From Thiodiazotropha sp040507005 (lineage in GTDB: Bacteria > Pseudomonadota > Gammaproteobacteria > Chromatiales > Chromatiaceae), in assembly GCA_040507005.1 (NCBI GenBank), contig JBEVVS010000036.1:1-64000 (forward strand): 64,000 nt of DNA. Direction: 5' to 3'. Of the stretch, positions 34,769 to 44,103 are shown in pieces. The translations under genes were made by a program, and so were the position numbers. Numbering within the stretch: position 1 is the stretch's first letter; the number at the start of each line of letters is the position of its first letter. A model generated the notes under the pieces. It was not told where the DNA came from, did no database searches, and saw only the letters and a program-made list of their open reading frames with translations.

Positions 34769-35115
34769 AATTACTCTCGATCTCTCTACGAATTAATTAT
34801 TACATTGTGTGTAAGCTACACACCCCTTCTACCTGGTCGTGCTGATGCAGAGCTTCCCAAATAGACCCTAGAATACACTGCAAGTCATGGCCTATTCGGG
34901 ACTCACCTCCCTAAGGACCAGGTAACGAACAGTCCTTCCATGCCATAACCGAGGCAGAGGCATCACCTAATACCCGTATGACAGTGGTGGTTACTGGCTC
35001 CCCATCTCGCTGCATCCACAAGATCCAGGTTTAGAGAGCAGCAGCATCTGGCACGAAAGCTTGAGCTAAAATTCAAACAAATTCAATGGCAAGTTTCCAA
35101 ATTTAAGAACTTTTT
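34769..35115. other. Intergenic region upstream of the lipoprotein gene
   Basis: No gene is supported. A perfect palindromic repeat GTGTGTA-AGC-TACACAC (34807-34823) lies 39 bases upstream of the lipoprotein start and could be an operator or a leader hairpin. The remainder shows nothing recognisable. Confidence 0.35.
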
Positions 35116-36849
35116 TCAATTTTTTCCAACAAGTTCGCTGCCGGTTTCCTCTCTATTTTGAGAACTCGACTTCTGTACACGGGAAAATCCCAACCCCCGG
35201 GGATCTGAGGCAGCCTCAATTTCACCCGTTTCTTTATCCCATAAAATCGCCTGCATGTTTCCATATGGGTTTTCGAGCGGCTTTAGATTATGGCCCATCC
35301 CAGTCAACGCCTGTTTGAGATCATCACTGAACGCACCCGGTTCGAATTGAATCACATCGGGAAGATATTGATGGTGAAAACGGGGCCGTTCAACCCATTT
35401 CTTCGGTCCCTCCCCATCAGCCATCTCAAGAATACCCAATAACACCATGGTGATGATCCTGCTGCCACCGGGGGTACCCAGAATAGCCAGCCGCCGATCG
35501 TCTTCAACGAAGGTTGGGGTCATACTCGACAACATGCGTTTACCCCCGGCGATGGCATTCGCCTCCCCCCCAACCAATCCATACACATTGGGCACCCCGG
35601 GACTGGCGGAAAAATCATCCATTTCATCATTCAGCAACACCCCGGTACCCGGCACCACGAAACCGGAACCGAAGGGATAGTTGATACTGAGTGTCCCTGC
35701 CACCCGGTTTCCCTCTGCGTCGAGTATGGAGAAGTGGGTGGTATCGCTCCCCTCCTGCGTCTTGGTCAGGTTGCCCACACTCTGGCTGGCCCGGTGAAGC
35801 TGAATATCTCGAGCCAGGCCAGCCGCATACCAGGGATGGGTCAGTGCATCCACGGGAATATCGACATAATCGGGGTCTCCCAGATAGTCGGCCCGATCCC
35901 GATAGGCTCGACGCATCGCCTCCACCAACAGATGGGTACGCAGGGGCTCCGCCTGGGCCTTAAGATCGAATCCCTGCAGGATATTCAACATGGTCATCAA
36001 TACTATGCCGCCGGAAGAGGGAGGCGCGGCACTGGTGATCGTCAATCCAGCATAACGACCGACAATGGGTTGCCGCTCCACCACCCGATAATCGGCAAGA
36101 TCCTCAAGGCTCCAGATACCGCCCGCAGACCGGACTCCATCCACTAGGCGCTGGGCGACTTCCCCTTTGTAGAAACCATCGAATCCATGTTGAGCGATCA
36201 TTTCAAGGGTGTCTGCCAAAGCGGGCTGTTTGATCAAGGCACCCGCTTGCGGCACCTCGCCCTGTTGCAGAAACTGTGCAGCGGAGGCAGGATGGGCACG
36301 CAACACAGCCAAACGCCACTGCGCCATCCTGCGGTAGTGGCTGTCGACCTTGAATCCATCCCGGGCCAATCTGATCGCCGGCTGCAGCGACTCCCTAAGG
36401 GAGAGACGCCCATAGCGGCGAGACAAATGGACCAGGGCCGCGGGCTCACCGGGTATACCGGCCGCCAGTGCCCCATCGATGGATCGTTGCGGGACAACCT
36501 TTCCCCCTTGATCCAGATAGAGATCGCGATCGGCGGCCATGGGGGCTCTTTCGCGACCGTCCAACATGGTCTCGTAGCCATCACTGGCTCGATGCAATAA
36601 CCAGAAACCACCTCCGCCGATACCTGAACTATAGGGTTCGACCACCGCCAATACCGCGCTCACTCCAACCGCCGCATCGAAGGCATTCCCCCCTGCCTCC
36701 AGCAGTTGCAGACCCGCGGCGGTCGCCTGGGGATGAGCGGTGGCGATGGCGGCAGATCCCGGTCCTTCAGCGGATGCCTGTTGTACACAGGTGAAGAAGA
36801 GAAAAATAAGGCTCCACAAGGGAGCCTTTTTAAATATGCTTGTCTGCAT
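35116..36849 (-). CDS. ggt: Gamma-glutamyltransferase
   Basis: Periplasmic N-terminal nucleophile hydrolase that cleaves glutathione and transfers the glutamyl group. The 577-residue precursor has a signal peptide (MQTSIFKKAPLWSLIFLFF...QASA). It self-cleaves before Thr370 in GSDTTHFSILD, giving large and small subunits. Substrate-binding blocks RERAPMAADRDLY and GTPGGSRIITMVLLGIL are present. It starts only 11 bases after the ferredoxin gene ends. A terminator-like hairpin sits inside its signal-peptide codons (36808-36828), so expression may depend on partial read-through. Confidence 0.95.
   Translation of the reverse strand: MQTSIFKKAPLWSLIFLFFTCVQQASAEGPGSAAIATAHPQATAAGLQLLEAGGNAFDAAVGVSAVLAVVEPYSSGIGGGGFWLLHRASDGYETMLDGRERAPMAADRDLYLDQGGKVVPQRSIDGALAAGIPGEPAALVHLSRRYGRLSLRESLQPAIRLARDGFKVDSHYRRMAQWRLAVLRAHPASAAQFLQQGEVPQAGALIKQPALADTLEMIAQHGFDGFYKGEVAQRLVDGVRSAGGIWSLEDLADYRVVERQPIVGRYAGLTITSAAPPSSGGIVLMTMLNILQGFDLKAQAEPLRTHLLVEAMRRAYRDRADYLGDPDYVDIPVDALTHPWYAAGLARDIQLHRASQSVGNLTKTQEGSDTTHFSILDAEGNRVAGTLSINYPFGSGFVVPGTGVLLNDEMDDFSASPGVPNVYGLVGGEANAIAGGKRMLSSMTPTFVEDDRRLAILGTPGGSRIITMVLLGILEMADGEGPKKWVERPRFHHQYLPDVIQFEPGAFSDDLKQALTGMGHNLKPLENPYGNMQAILWDKETGEIEAASDPRGLGFSRVQKSSSQNREETGSELVGKN
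36808..36828 (-). terminator. Terminator-like hairpin inside the ggt signal-peptide codons
   Basis: On the minus strand AAGGCTCC and GGAGCCTT form an 8-base-pair stem with a CTTGT loop, followed by ATTTTTC. It is placed where a terminator for the upstream ferredoxin gene would be expected. However, it lies within codons 8-14 of ggt. Confidence 0.55.
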
Positions 36850-36860
36850 CGACCGGCTAA

Positions 36861-37115
36861 CTATTCGGATTCGCCGGTAATCTTGAGATACTTGGCGTAC
36901 AACTCCTCATAGCTCTCCTCATGATCGGGATCCTTTGGAATACAATCAACCGGGCAAACCTCGACACACTGGGAGGTATCGTAATGGCCGACACACTCGG
37001 TACAGAGATCGGCTTCGATCTCATAAATCTCATCGCCCTGAGTAATGGCACCATTTGGGCATTCTGGCTCACAGACATCACAGTTGATGCATTCGTCGGT
37101 GATTATTAACGCCAT
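36861..37115 (-). CDS. YfhL-family 2[4Fe-4S] ferredoxin
   Basis: Small electron carrier with two iron-sulfur clusters. From the ATG at 37115 (AGGAGA site 7 bases upstream) the protein has 84 residues. Cluster motifs are CINCDVCEPECP (Cys9, 12, 15, 19) and CTECVGHYDTSQCVEVCPVDC, with the widened spacing typical of YfhL/Alvin-type ferredoxins. Such ferredoxins of Allochromatium and Pseudomonas have very low potentials and sit next to coaD, as here. The physiological partner is unknown. Confidence 0.93.
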   Translation of the reverse strand: MALIITDECINCDVCEPECPNGAITQGDEIYEIEADLCTECVGHYDTSQCVEVCPVDCIPKDPDHEESYEELYAKYLKITGESE

Positions 37116-37222
37116 ATTTTTCTCTCCTAACAAAATCGCATGAATTGAATTCTATTCAAGAACCGTGAGTGCGGCATCGATAAATTTATCGATTCAACCC
37201 TGTATCATTCAGGGATTCCGTC

Positions 37223-37699
37223 TCAACTGAAACGCTTGCTTAAGGCTGCCTGCACATCCGGATGGACAAACTCGGTGACATCCCCACCCAGTGAGGCAAT
37301 CTCCCTCACCAGACCGGATGATATAAACGCAAATTGCTCGGCCGGGGTAAGAAACAGGGTCTCGATTTCAGGCGCCAGGCGGCGGTTCATACCCGCCAGC
37401 TGGAACTCATATTCGAAATCGGAGACCGCGCGCAATCCACGTAGAATCACGTTTGCGTTGCACTCCAGCACGAAGTCAACCAACAGATTGTCAAATGTAC
37501 GTATCTCGACGTTTTTCACACCCTTCAATACTTTTTCCACCAGCCTTTTTCGCTGATCCAGGTCGAACGCCGGATTTTTCCCGCTGTTCTTTGCGATGGC
37601 CAGTATGATGTGATCGAAAAGATCGGAGGCCCGCCTCACCAGGTCGCTGTGACCGTTGGTGATAGGATCGAAGGTTCCAGGGTAAACTGCAGTTATCAT
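37223..37699 (-). CDS. coaD: Phosphopantetheine adenylyltransferase
   Basis: Catalyses the fourth step of coenzyme A synthesis, making dephospho-CoA from 4'-phosphopantetheine and ATP. The 158-residue protein starts with TAVYPGTFDPITNGH, containing the T/HxGH nucleotidyltransferase motif. It ends with the ISSGLVREIASLGGDV signature, and both are diagnostic. It lies between rsmD and the ferredoxin gene, a widespread gene order in gammaproteobacteria. Confidence 0.97.
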   Translation of the reverse strand: MITAVYPGTFDPITNGHSDLVRRASDLFDHIILAIAKNSGKNPAFDLDQRKRLVEKVLKGVKNVEIRTFDNLLVDFVLECNANVILRGLRAVSDFEYEFQLAGMNRRLAPEIETLFLTPAEQFAFISSGLVREIASLGGDVTEFVHPDVQAALSKRFS

Positions 37700-37761
37700 A
37701 AGCTCACGGTCTAGGTAAAAGGCATGATATTACCAGAAACCGAACCGAGGAATGATAATTA

Positions 37762-38334
37762 TCAGCCCGGCAGCGGGGCATACGCCAGGCCGTAGTGAAC
37801 CTGGCCCGCGGATTTCTGCTTCTTCATCTCCCAACCTTCAGGCAGGGGCGGCATGTCACGGGACAGGGCATCTTCCATATAGATCAGCGCCCCATCTGTC
37901 AGCCATCCCATACTCAGCCTTTGACACAAGGGTTGCAGCAGATTATCTACAAAAGGCGGATCTAGAAAAACGATGTCGAATGGGGTGGCATCCTGTTCCA
38001 ACCATTGCAAGGCATCCGCCCTGATAACCGAGACCTGATCGAGACCCAATTTGCGCTTATTCTCTGTCAACTGCCTGACCACAGCCATGGCAGTATCGAG
38101 CATCACCACATTGGATGCGCCACGGGAAGCCGCCTCCAGACCCAGTGCGCCGCTGCCGGCAAACAGATCTAGACAACTGGACCCTTCGATATAGGGCTGC
38201 AACCAGTTGAACAGGGTCTCGCGGATACGGTCGCCTGTGGGTCTTAACCCCGGCAGATCGGCAAACGGCAGGCGCCGCCCCCGATGTGTCCCACCGATGA
38301 TTCGTACTTGACTAGCCGCTTGAGGGTGAGTCAC
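37762..38334 (-). CDS. rsmD: 16S rRNA (guanine(966)-N(2))-methyltransferase RsmD
   Basis: Methylates G966 of 16S rRNA in the 30S subunit. The 190-residue protein has RIIGGTHRGRRLPF at the start, the SAM motif LDLFAGSGALGLEAASRGA near residue 55 and the catalytic motif FLDPPFVDNLL near 123. It precedes coaD and follows the two M16 protease genes on the same strand. Confidence 0.96.
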   Translation of the reverse strand: MTHPQAASQVRIIGGTHRGRRLPFADLPGLRPTGDRIRETLFNWLQPYIEGSSCLDLFAGSGALGLEAASRGASNVVMLDTAMAVVRQLTENKRKLGLDQVSVIRADALQWLEQDATPFDIVFLDPPFVDNLLQPLCQRLSMGWLTDGALIYMEDALSRDMPPLPEGWEMKKQKSAGQVHYGLAYAPLPG

Positions 38335-38358
38335 TTTATTTACCTTTCACTTATTGCG

Positions 38359-39717
38359 TCACTCTTTGGTATCAGCGTCTGGTTGCTTCGAGACTTGAGC
38401 CAAAGGTGCGGTACGTCCAACCTGCACCCTGACCAGGCGGTCCGGATCTATGCGGCGCTGGAAGGCATCCCGAATCTGCTCACGGGTCACGGCGACCACC
38501 TTGTCGGTGAAACGGTCCAGATAGTCCAGAGGCAGATCGTAAAAGCCGATCACCGACAGGTACTCCACGATCTTGCCATTGGAGGCGATACGCAGGGGAA
38601 AACCGCCGGTGATATTCTGTTTTGCGGCCTCGAGCTCTTTATCCGATGGTCCTTCCTCGATGAAGCGTTTGAGGGTTTCTCTCACCACCTGAAGCGCCTC
38701 CCCAGCCTGGTCGTTCTTGGTCTGCAAGCCCATTTGAAAAAGTCCGGTCTGACGCATCGGCAGGAAAAAGCTGTAGACGCTATAGCTCAAGCCGCGTTTT
38801 TCGCGAACCTCATTGCTGAGGAGCGAGACCAGGCCACTGCCCCCGAGGATATGATTCCCCACATAGAGGGTGAAGTAGTCAGGATCACCACGACGCATGC
38901 CGGGTTGCCCGATATAGAGATGGGACTGGGTTGAAGGAAAGGAGATCTGCTCGTCGATTGGGTTCGGTAGAGATGGTACCGGTGGCAGCTTCGCTACCCG
39001 CTCCCCGGTTTCGAGACCCCTCACCACCTGCGCCGCAATCGCTTCAGCTTGGCTTTTGTCCACCGCCCCGACAATCGCCACCAAGGCATTATTCGCCACA
39101 TACAGCCGCTTGTGGGTGGCGACTATGTCCGCGCGGGTAATCCCCTTCACCGACTCGATAGTTCCATCGGGATCCGAGGCGTATGGGTGATCACCAAACA
39201 CAAGCTGATAGAGCCTTTTTTTGCCCAGACTGCCGGGTGACTGCTCGTCCTGGACCAACCCTGCCAGTATGGACTGGCGCAGCCGCTCGATATCCTCCTC
39301 GGCAAAGCTGGGTTTGGCGACCACTGCAGAGATGGTTTCAAGGGCCACGCCCAGCGCCTTGGATTCGGTCAGGGAGCGTACCGACACCCAGGCCATATCC
39401 CGCAAAGATCCCGTTTCCAGCTGCGCCCCGACACTCTCCAACCGTTCAGCGATCTGATAGGCGTTCCAATCACCGGCGCCCTCGCTCAACAGGTTATTGG
39501 TAAAAGAGGTGACACCCTGTTTATCCCCATCCCTGGCGCTGCCCGCATCGAATACGATGCGCACATCCACCATCTCGATCTCGGGCGCCTCCACGAACAG
39601 CACTTTTACACCGTTAGCCGTCTGCCAGGTCTCTATTTGCGGCACAGCCGCGGCCCATCCGCTCGACAGCAGGAGAGCATAGAAAAAGAGATGTTTAATC
39701 CAACTCTTAGTGTGCAT
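38359..39717 (-). CDS. M16-family protein, non-catalytic subunit
   Basis: Secreted partner of the adjacent zinc protease. The 452-residue protein has a signal peptide ending near AAAVP and the M16 fold. The zinc motif HxxEH is absent: the equivalent region reads QGVTSFTNNLLSEGA. The substrate-binding C-terminal domain keeps LGGSGLVSLLSNEVREKRGLSYSVYSFF, which includes the conserved R-Y pair of the second subunit. Its start overlaps the end of the upstream protease gene by 11 bases. Together they should form a heterodimer that degrades small peptides in the periplasm. Confidence 0.9.
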   Translation of the reverse strand: MHTKSWIKHLFFYALLLSSGWAAAVPQIETWQTANGVKVLFVEAPEIEMVDVRIVFDAGSARDGDKQGVTSFTNNLLSEGAGDWNAYQIAERLESVGAQLETGSLRDMAWVSVRSLTESKALGVALETISAVVAKPSFAEEDIERLRQSILAGLVQDEQSPGSLGKKRLYQLVFGDHPYASDPDGTIESVKGITRADIVATHKRLYVANNALVAIVGAVDKSQAEAIAAQVVRGLETGERVAKLPPVPSLPNPIDEQISFPSTQSHLYIGQPGMRRGDPDYFTLYVGNHILGGSGLVSLLSNEVREKRGLSYSVYSFFLPMRQTGLFQMGLQTKNDQAGEALQVVRETLKRFIEEGPSDKELEAAKQNITGGFPLRIASNGKIVEYLSVIGFYDLPLDYLDRFTDKVVAVTREQIRDAFQRRIDPDRLVRVQVGRTAPLAQVSKQPDADTKE

Positions 39718-41071
39718 ATGCCACTCCCTTATTCATCGACTTGGCCATTGAATTCTCCATCGGCAATGGCTCCAGCACCGCAACGCTGAGGTTGTCTTCC
39801 ACCAGATATTTCTGCGCAACCTGCCTGATCTGCTCCGCGGTAACGGCCTTCAAATGGTCCACATATTCATCGGCAAGACGCCAATCCAGCCCTACCGTCT
39901 CCAACTGGCCAATCAGCATCGCCTGATAAAAGACCGAATCTTTCTCGTACACCTTGGCGGCAATGATCTGGTTGCGCACCCGTTCCATCTCATCTTCACT
40001 GACCAACTCTTTTTTGAAACGCTCGATCTCTTTAACCAGGGCTCCTTGAACCGCATCGATGCTGACGTCAGGCGACGGCACCGCATCCATCACCAACATC
40101 CCCGGCAGGCGTGAAAAGGCGCTGTAACTGGCATCCGCCGCAACCGCCAATTTGCTCCCGCGGATCAGGTTGTTGCTAAGACGGGCACTGCTGCCCCCAT
40201 CCAGGACGTAGGCCAACATCTCCAGGGCGTAGGGCTCCCAGGCCTGATCCGCCTTACCCACTACCGGTGTCTTGTAACCCAGCACAAGGTAGGGTTGTCG
40301 CGCAGGCACCTTTACAGTGATCTGTTTGCTGCCCCGTTGCCTCGGTTCCACACGTGGTTTTGGCTGTGCCACCGTCTCTGGTTTGAGGGGGCCGAAATAG
40401 CGTTGCGCAAGCTGGATCACACTCTCTGGCTCCACGTCACCCACCACCACCAGGGTGGCGTTGTTGGGCGCATACCACTTGCGGTACCAGACCTGAAGGT
40501 CCTCCACTTGCAGGGCATCCAGATCCGCCATCCAGCCGATCACGGGGGTGCGATAGGGAGAGCTCTCGTAGGCCCCCGCCAGGAAACGTTCGTAGGTGAG
40601 TGACTGGGGTTTGTCTTCGGTGCGCATGCGGCGCTCCTCTTTGACCACTTCAACCTCCTTTGCAAACTCTTCGGGCAGCAAAAGCAGATTGCGCATACGG
40701 TCAGCCTCGAGCTCAAACGAGACCTCGAGCCGGTCACTCGCCATGGTCTGAAAATAAGCGGTGTAATCTCTTCCAGTGAAGGCGTTTTCATCCCCGCCAT
40801 TGGCGGCGATGATCCGTGAAAACTCACCCGGGGGATGGTTTTTCGTACCCTTGAACATCATGTGTTCAAGCACATGAGAGACGCCGGTAATGCCGCCGAA
40901 CTCATAACTCGAACCCACCTTGTACCAGACCTGAGAGACGGCTATCGGAGCCCGACGGTCCTGTTTTATGATTACCTTCATGCCGTTGTCGAGCTGGTGC
41001 TCCACGACATCCGCCTGCACATGGCTGATGCAGAGCGTCGCCAACATCAGGCCTGTGATCAATCTTCGCAT
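39707..41071 (-). CDS. M16-family zinc protease, catalytic subunit
   Basis: Periplasmic metalloprotease of the pitrilysin/processing peptidase type. From the ATG at 41071 the protein has 454 residues with a signal peptide (MRRLITGLMLATLCISHVQA) and the inverted zinc motif HVLEH (His66-His70). The third ligand is likely Glu146 in VVKEERR. A start at 41206 would add 45 residues before the signal sequence and lacks a ribosome site, whereas GGGAGG precedes 41071. The second, non-catalytic subunit follows with an 11-base overlap. It is divergent from ftsY. Confidence 0.93.
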   Translation of the reverse strand: MRRLITGLMLATLCISHVQADVVEHQLDNGMKVIIKQDRRAPIAVSQVWYKVGSSYEFGGITGVSHVLEHMMFKGTKNHPPGEFSRIIAANGGDENAFTGRDYTAYFQTMASDRLEVSFELEADRMRNLLLLPEEFAKEVEVVKEERRMRTEDKPQSLTYERFLAGAYESSPYRTPVIGWMADLDALQVEDLQVWYRKWYAPNNATLVVVGDVEPESVIQLAQRYFGPLKPETVAQPKPRVEPRQRGSKQITVKVPARQPYLVLGYKTPVVGKADQAWEPYALEMLAYVLDGGSSARLSNNLIRGSKLAVAADASYSAFSRLPGMLVMDAVPSPDVSIDAVQGALVKEIERFKKELVSEDEMERVRNQIIAAKVYEKDSVFYQAMLIGQLETVGLDWRLADEYVDHLKAVTAEQIRQVAQKYLVEDNLSVAVLEPLPMENSMAKSMNKGVAYAH

Positions 41072-41229
41072 TGAGCAGATCCTCCCTTTATATATGCCCC
41101 CGTGGCACTGTAGAATAGCGTCCTCAAAGATCCTGGGGATTCTTTCAGAGACGTCCGGGATTGTCCAAACAACAACTATGAACCTGTGATCTTCACAGAG
41201 TTCCAACTTACGAGCCGGTAGACTACTTT

Positions 41230-42219
41230 ATGTTCGGATTTGGCAAGCGCAAGAAACAGGATCAGCCGGATGCTCTATCCCCCCCTCCGGAAGAGGAGAA
41301 GCGCGGCCTCTTTTCACGACTTCAAGAGCGCCTCTCCCGTACCCGCCACAACCTGACGGACGGACTCTCGAACCTGCTGCTTGGACGCAAGACCATCGAT
41401 GACGAACTGCTGGAGGAGCTCGAAACACTGCTCCTCACCGCCGATGTGGGAGTTGAGGCAACCAGTCGCATCATCAACGATTTGACAGAACGGGTCGATC
41501 GCAAGGAGCTGAGCGATCCCCAGGTACTGATGCAACTCTTGAAAAAGCATCTCAGAGAGGTCCTTCAGGCATGCGAGAAGCCTATCGCCGAACACAACGG
41601 CGAGAAACCGCTGGTGATGCTGATGGTGGGTATCAACGGTGCGGGCAAAACCACCACCATAGGGAAATTGGCCCGCAAGTTTCAGTTGGATGGCGAGTCG
41701 GTGATGCTCGCCGCGGGAGATACCTTCCGCGCCGCCGCAGTGGAACAGCTGCAAACCTGGGGGGAAAGAAACCAGATCCCTGTGATTGCCCAACACACCG
41801 GCGCTGATGCGGCTTCAGTCGTATTCGATGCATTGCAGGCGGCTACTTCACGCAACATCGAGGTGCTGATCGCAGACACCGCGGGACGTCTGCACACCAA
41901 GGCCAATCTGATGGAGGAGTTGGCCAAGATCAGCCGGGTGATGAAGAAGATCGATCCCGAGGCCCCCCATGAAGTACTATTGGTTGTGGATGCCGGTACT
42001 GGACAGAATGCGGTCAACCAGGCCATGCAATTCCACCAGACCGTGGGCTTGACCGGACTGGTGATCACCAAATTGGACGGTACCGCAAAAGGTGGTGTCG
42101 TTTTCGCCATTGCGGACAAGGTCAAGGTACCGATTCGTTTCATCGGTGTCGGCGAGGCCATCGAGGATCTGCGTGAATTCGATCCTGACGAGTTTGTGGA
42201 CGCCCTGTTTGAAACCTAA
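41230..42219 (+). CDS. ftsY: Signal recognition particle receptor FtsY
   Basis: GTPase that docks SRP-ribosome complexes to the membrane. The 329-residue protein has a short charged N-terminal A region, an N domain (about 35-110) and a G domain with GINGAGKTTTIGKLA (P-loop near residue 138), GDTFRAAAVEQL, DTAGRLHTK and TKLDGTAKGG. The acidic N-terminal extension of E. coli FtsY is much reduced. ftsE and ftsX follow, the classic order. Confidence 0.97.
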   Translation: MFGFGKRKKQDQPDALSPPPEEEKRGLFSRLQERLSRTRHNLTDGLSNLLLGRKTIDDELLEELETLLLTADVGVEATSRIINDLTERVDRKELSDPQVLMQLLKKHLREVLQACEKPIAEHNGEKPLVMLMVGINGAGKTTTIGKLARKFQLDGESVMLAAGDTFRAAAVEQLQTWGERNQIPVIAQHTGADAASVVFDALQAATSRNIEVLIADTAGRLHTKANLMEELAKISRVMKKIDPEAPHEVLLVVDAGTGQNAVNQAMQFHQTVGLTGLVITKLDGTAKGGVVFAIADKVKVPIRFIGVGEAIEDLREFDPDEFVDALFET

Positions 42220-42238
42220 CCAGGAACATACCAGCACC

Positions 42239-42922
42239 TTGATTCACTTTGACAACGTCAGCAAACGCTATCCTGGAGGCCACACCGGCCTGAGTAACGT
42301 CAGTCTGCGTATCGAGGCCGAAGAGATGGTGTTTTTGACCGGACATTCCGGTGCCGGCAAGAGTACCCTGTTGAAACTGATCGGTCTGTTGGAACGTCCC
42401 AGTAACGGTCAACTGCATGTCAACGATCGCAATCTCACGCGCTTGAAGGATCGCCAGATCCCCTACCACCGGCGCGATGTTGGGATGATCTTCCAGGATC
42501 ACAGGCTGCTGCACGACCGTACGGTTTTCGACAATGTGGCGCTGCCGCTGGTGGTGGCCGGGGTCGGACATAAGGAGATCGGCCGCCGGGTGCGTGCCGC
42601 CCTCGACAAGGTAGGCCTGCTCTACAAAGAGAAAAATGCGCCAATCACCCTCTCCGGGGGAGAACAACAACGGGTGGGTATAGCCCGGGCCGTGGTCAGC
42701 AAACCGCCCCTGGTGCTTGCAGACGAACCCACCGGCAATCTGGATCCTGCACTCTCCGAGGAGATTATGCAGCTGTTCCAACAGTTTAATCAGGTCGGGG
42801 TAACACTGCTCATCGCCTCCCACGACATCGATCTGATCAAGCGTATGCAAAAGCGCGTTCTCTCCCTGAGCAAGGGACAGTTGATTGGCGACACCCAGAC
42901 GGAGCCTGGCGATGTCCCTTAA
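42239..42922 (+). CDS. ftsE: Cell division ATP-binding protein FtsE
   Basis: ABC-type ATPase that with FtsX regulates septal peptidoglycan hydrolases. The TTG at 42239 was chosen because the product (227 residues) then begins like E. coli FtsE (IxFxxVSKxYxGG). Longer readings run back into ftsY in another frame. Walker A is GHSGAGKS, the signature LSGGEQQRVGIARA and Walker B VLADEPTG. It starts 19 bases after ftsY and overlaps ftsX by 11 bases. Confidence 0.95.
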   Translation: MIHFDNVSKRYPGGHTGLSNVSLRIEAEEMVFLTGHSGAGKSTLLKLIGLLERPSNGQLHVNDRNLTRLKDRQIPYHRRDVGMIFQDHRLLHDRTVFDNVALPLVVAGVGHKEIGRRVRAALDKVGLLYKEKNAPITLSGGEQQRVGIARAVVSKPPLVLADEPTGNLDPALSEEIMQLFQQFNQVGVTLLIASHDIDLIKRMQKRVLSLSKGQLIGDTQTEPGDVP

Positions 42923-43856
42923 GAAATCCTTGCTGAATGCGCCGAAGATCTGGCTGCAGCGACATGCACAGGTAGCCTTATCCAGCCTCGGCAGGCTTTT
43001 CAATAACCATCTGGCATCATTGATGACCAGCTCTGTAATCGGCATTGCCCTCGCCATGCCGGTTGGATTGCATGTGATGCTGGGGAACCTGCAACAGGTA
43101 AGCGGCGCTTGGGACAGCGGTGCCAGCATCTCACTCTTCCTTAAGCAGAAGGTCTCGGATAGGCAGGCAGCATCACTGGCCGCAAAGCTGCGTAAGCATC
43201 AGCGCATCGAGGGGGTGAATCTGATCACCCGGGAGGCCGCGCTGCAGGAGTTTCAACAACTCAGCGGTTATGCCGATGCCCTGGAAGCACTGGACAGCAA
43301 TCCCTTGCCGGCGGTGCTGATCGTGCAACCGAAAGCCGACTACACCACTGCTGAGACGGCCCAACTGCTGGTACAGGAGTTAAAACTGCTGCCTGATGCG
43401 GAGATCGTACAACTCGATCTGCAGTGGGTGCGGCGACTACAGGCGATCACAGTCATCGCCCAGAGGGCAGTGGTTGTGCTGGCAGCATTGCTCGGCATGG
43501 CGGTATTACTGATAGTCGGTAACACCATTCGTCTCGAAATCCAGAATCGTCAGGCAGAGATAGAGATCACCAAGCTGATCGGCGCCACTAACGCCTTTAT
43601 TCGCAGACCCTTCCTCTATACCGGCTTTTGGTATGGGCTGTTCGGGGGTCTCATCGCCTGGCTGCTCATCGCCGTCGCCATCACCCTGCTGAGCGGACCG
43701 ATCGCCAACCTGGCCAATCTCTATGAGAGCAGCTTCAGTCTCGCCTCATTCGACTTCAAGACCATCATCTCGCTCCTATCGGGCAGCAGTCTGTTGGGAC
43801 TGGCCGGTGCCTGGCTGGCCGTGGGCAGACACCTCAGCGCCATCGAGCCCGGTTGA
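42912..43856 (+). CDS. ftsX: Cell division protein FtsX
   Basis: Membrane partner of FtsE that transmits ATPase motion to periplasmic amidase activators such as EnvC. From the ATG at 42912 (GGAG site upstream) the product has 314 residues. One N-terminal membrane helix (about 35-60) is followed by a periplasmic loop with the FtsX ECD pattern (SLAAKLRKHQRIEGVNLITREAALQEF). Three C-terminal helices follow, with IEITKLIGATNAFIRRPFLYTG between the first and second. The gene overlaps ftsE by 11 bases. Confidence 0.95.
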   Translation: MSLKKSLLNAPKIWLQRHAQVALSSLGRLFNNHLASLMTSSVIGIALAMPVGLHVMLGNLQQVSGAWDSGASISLFLKQKVSDRQAASLAAKLRKHQRIEGVNLITREAALQEFQQLSGYADALEALDSNPLPAVLIVQPKADYTTAETAQLLVQELKLLPDAEIVQLDLQWVRRLQAITVIAQRAVVVLAALLGMAVLLIVGNTIRLEIQNRQAEIEITKLIGATNAFIRRPFLYTGFWYGLFGGLIAWLLIAVAITLLSGPIANLANLYESSFSLASFDFKTIISLLSGSSLLGLAGAWLAVGRHLSAIEPG

Positions 43857-44041
43857 TCCCGCTAGATCCCCCGCACAGCCGGGTGCAAACCAGACCAAGA
43901 GGGTCATGATAGCCCTCAAATCAGCAAAACCCTTATTATATTAAGGGGTATCCGTGGCGGGCATATTGGGAACCGTCCGGTGCCAGAGACACTCAACATA
44001 AGTCATTGTATTTGATTAAATTACCTTAAAATCACCCGTGG

Positions 44042-44068
44042 GAACTTTTAGCTATGCCCCAGGTCATA
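44042..44068 (+). promoter_or_regulatory. Candidate sigma-E promoter of rpoH
   Basis: GAACTT (44042-44047, within GGAACTT) and TCATA (44064-44068) are separated by 16 bases, the spacing of sigma-E promoters. In E. coli one rpoH promoter is sigma-E dependent, with GAACTT and TCTGA. A start site would fall near 44075, at the edge of the CIRCE-like operator. Confidence 0.5.
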
Positions 44069-44076
44069 CTAATCGA

Positions 44077-44103
44077 TTGGCACTCACCTAGCGAGAGTGC
44101 TAA
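44077..44103. promoter_or_regulatory. CIRCE-like HrcA operator upstream of rpoH
   Basis: TTGGCACTC (44077-44085), nine bases, then GAGTGCTAA (44095-44103). The CIRCE consensus is TTAGCACTC-N9-GAGTGCTAA, so 17 of 18 positions match with exact spacing. It lies 33 bases before the rpoH start codon and just after a sigma-E-like promoter. Confidence 0.85.

Noticed and set aside
42092..42238. Longer FtsE reading frame starting inside ftsY
   Set aside because: The N-terminal extension overlaps ftsY in another frame and is unlike FtsE; homology fixes the TTG at 42239.
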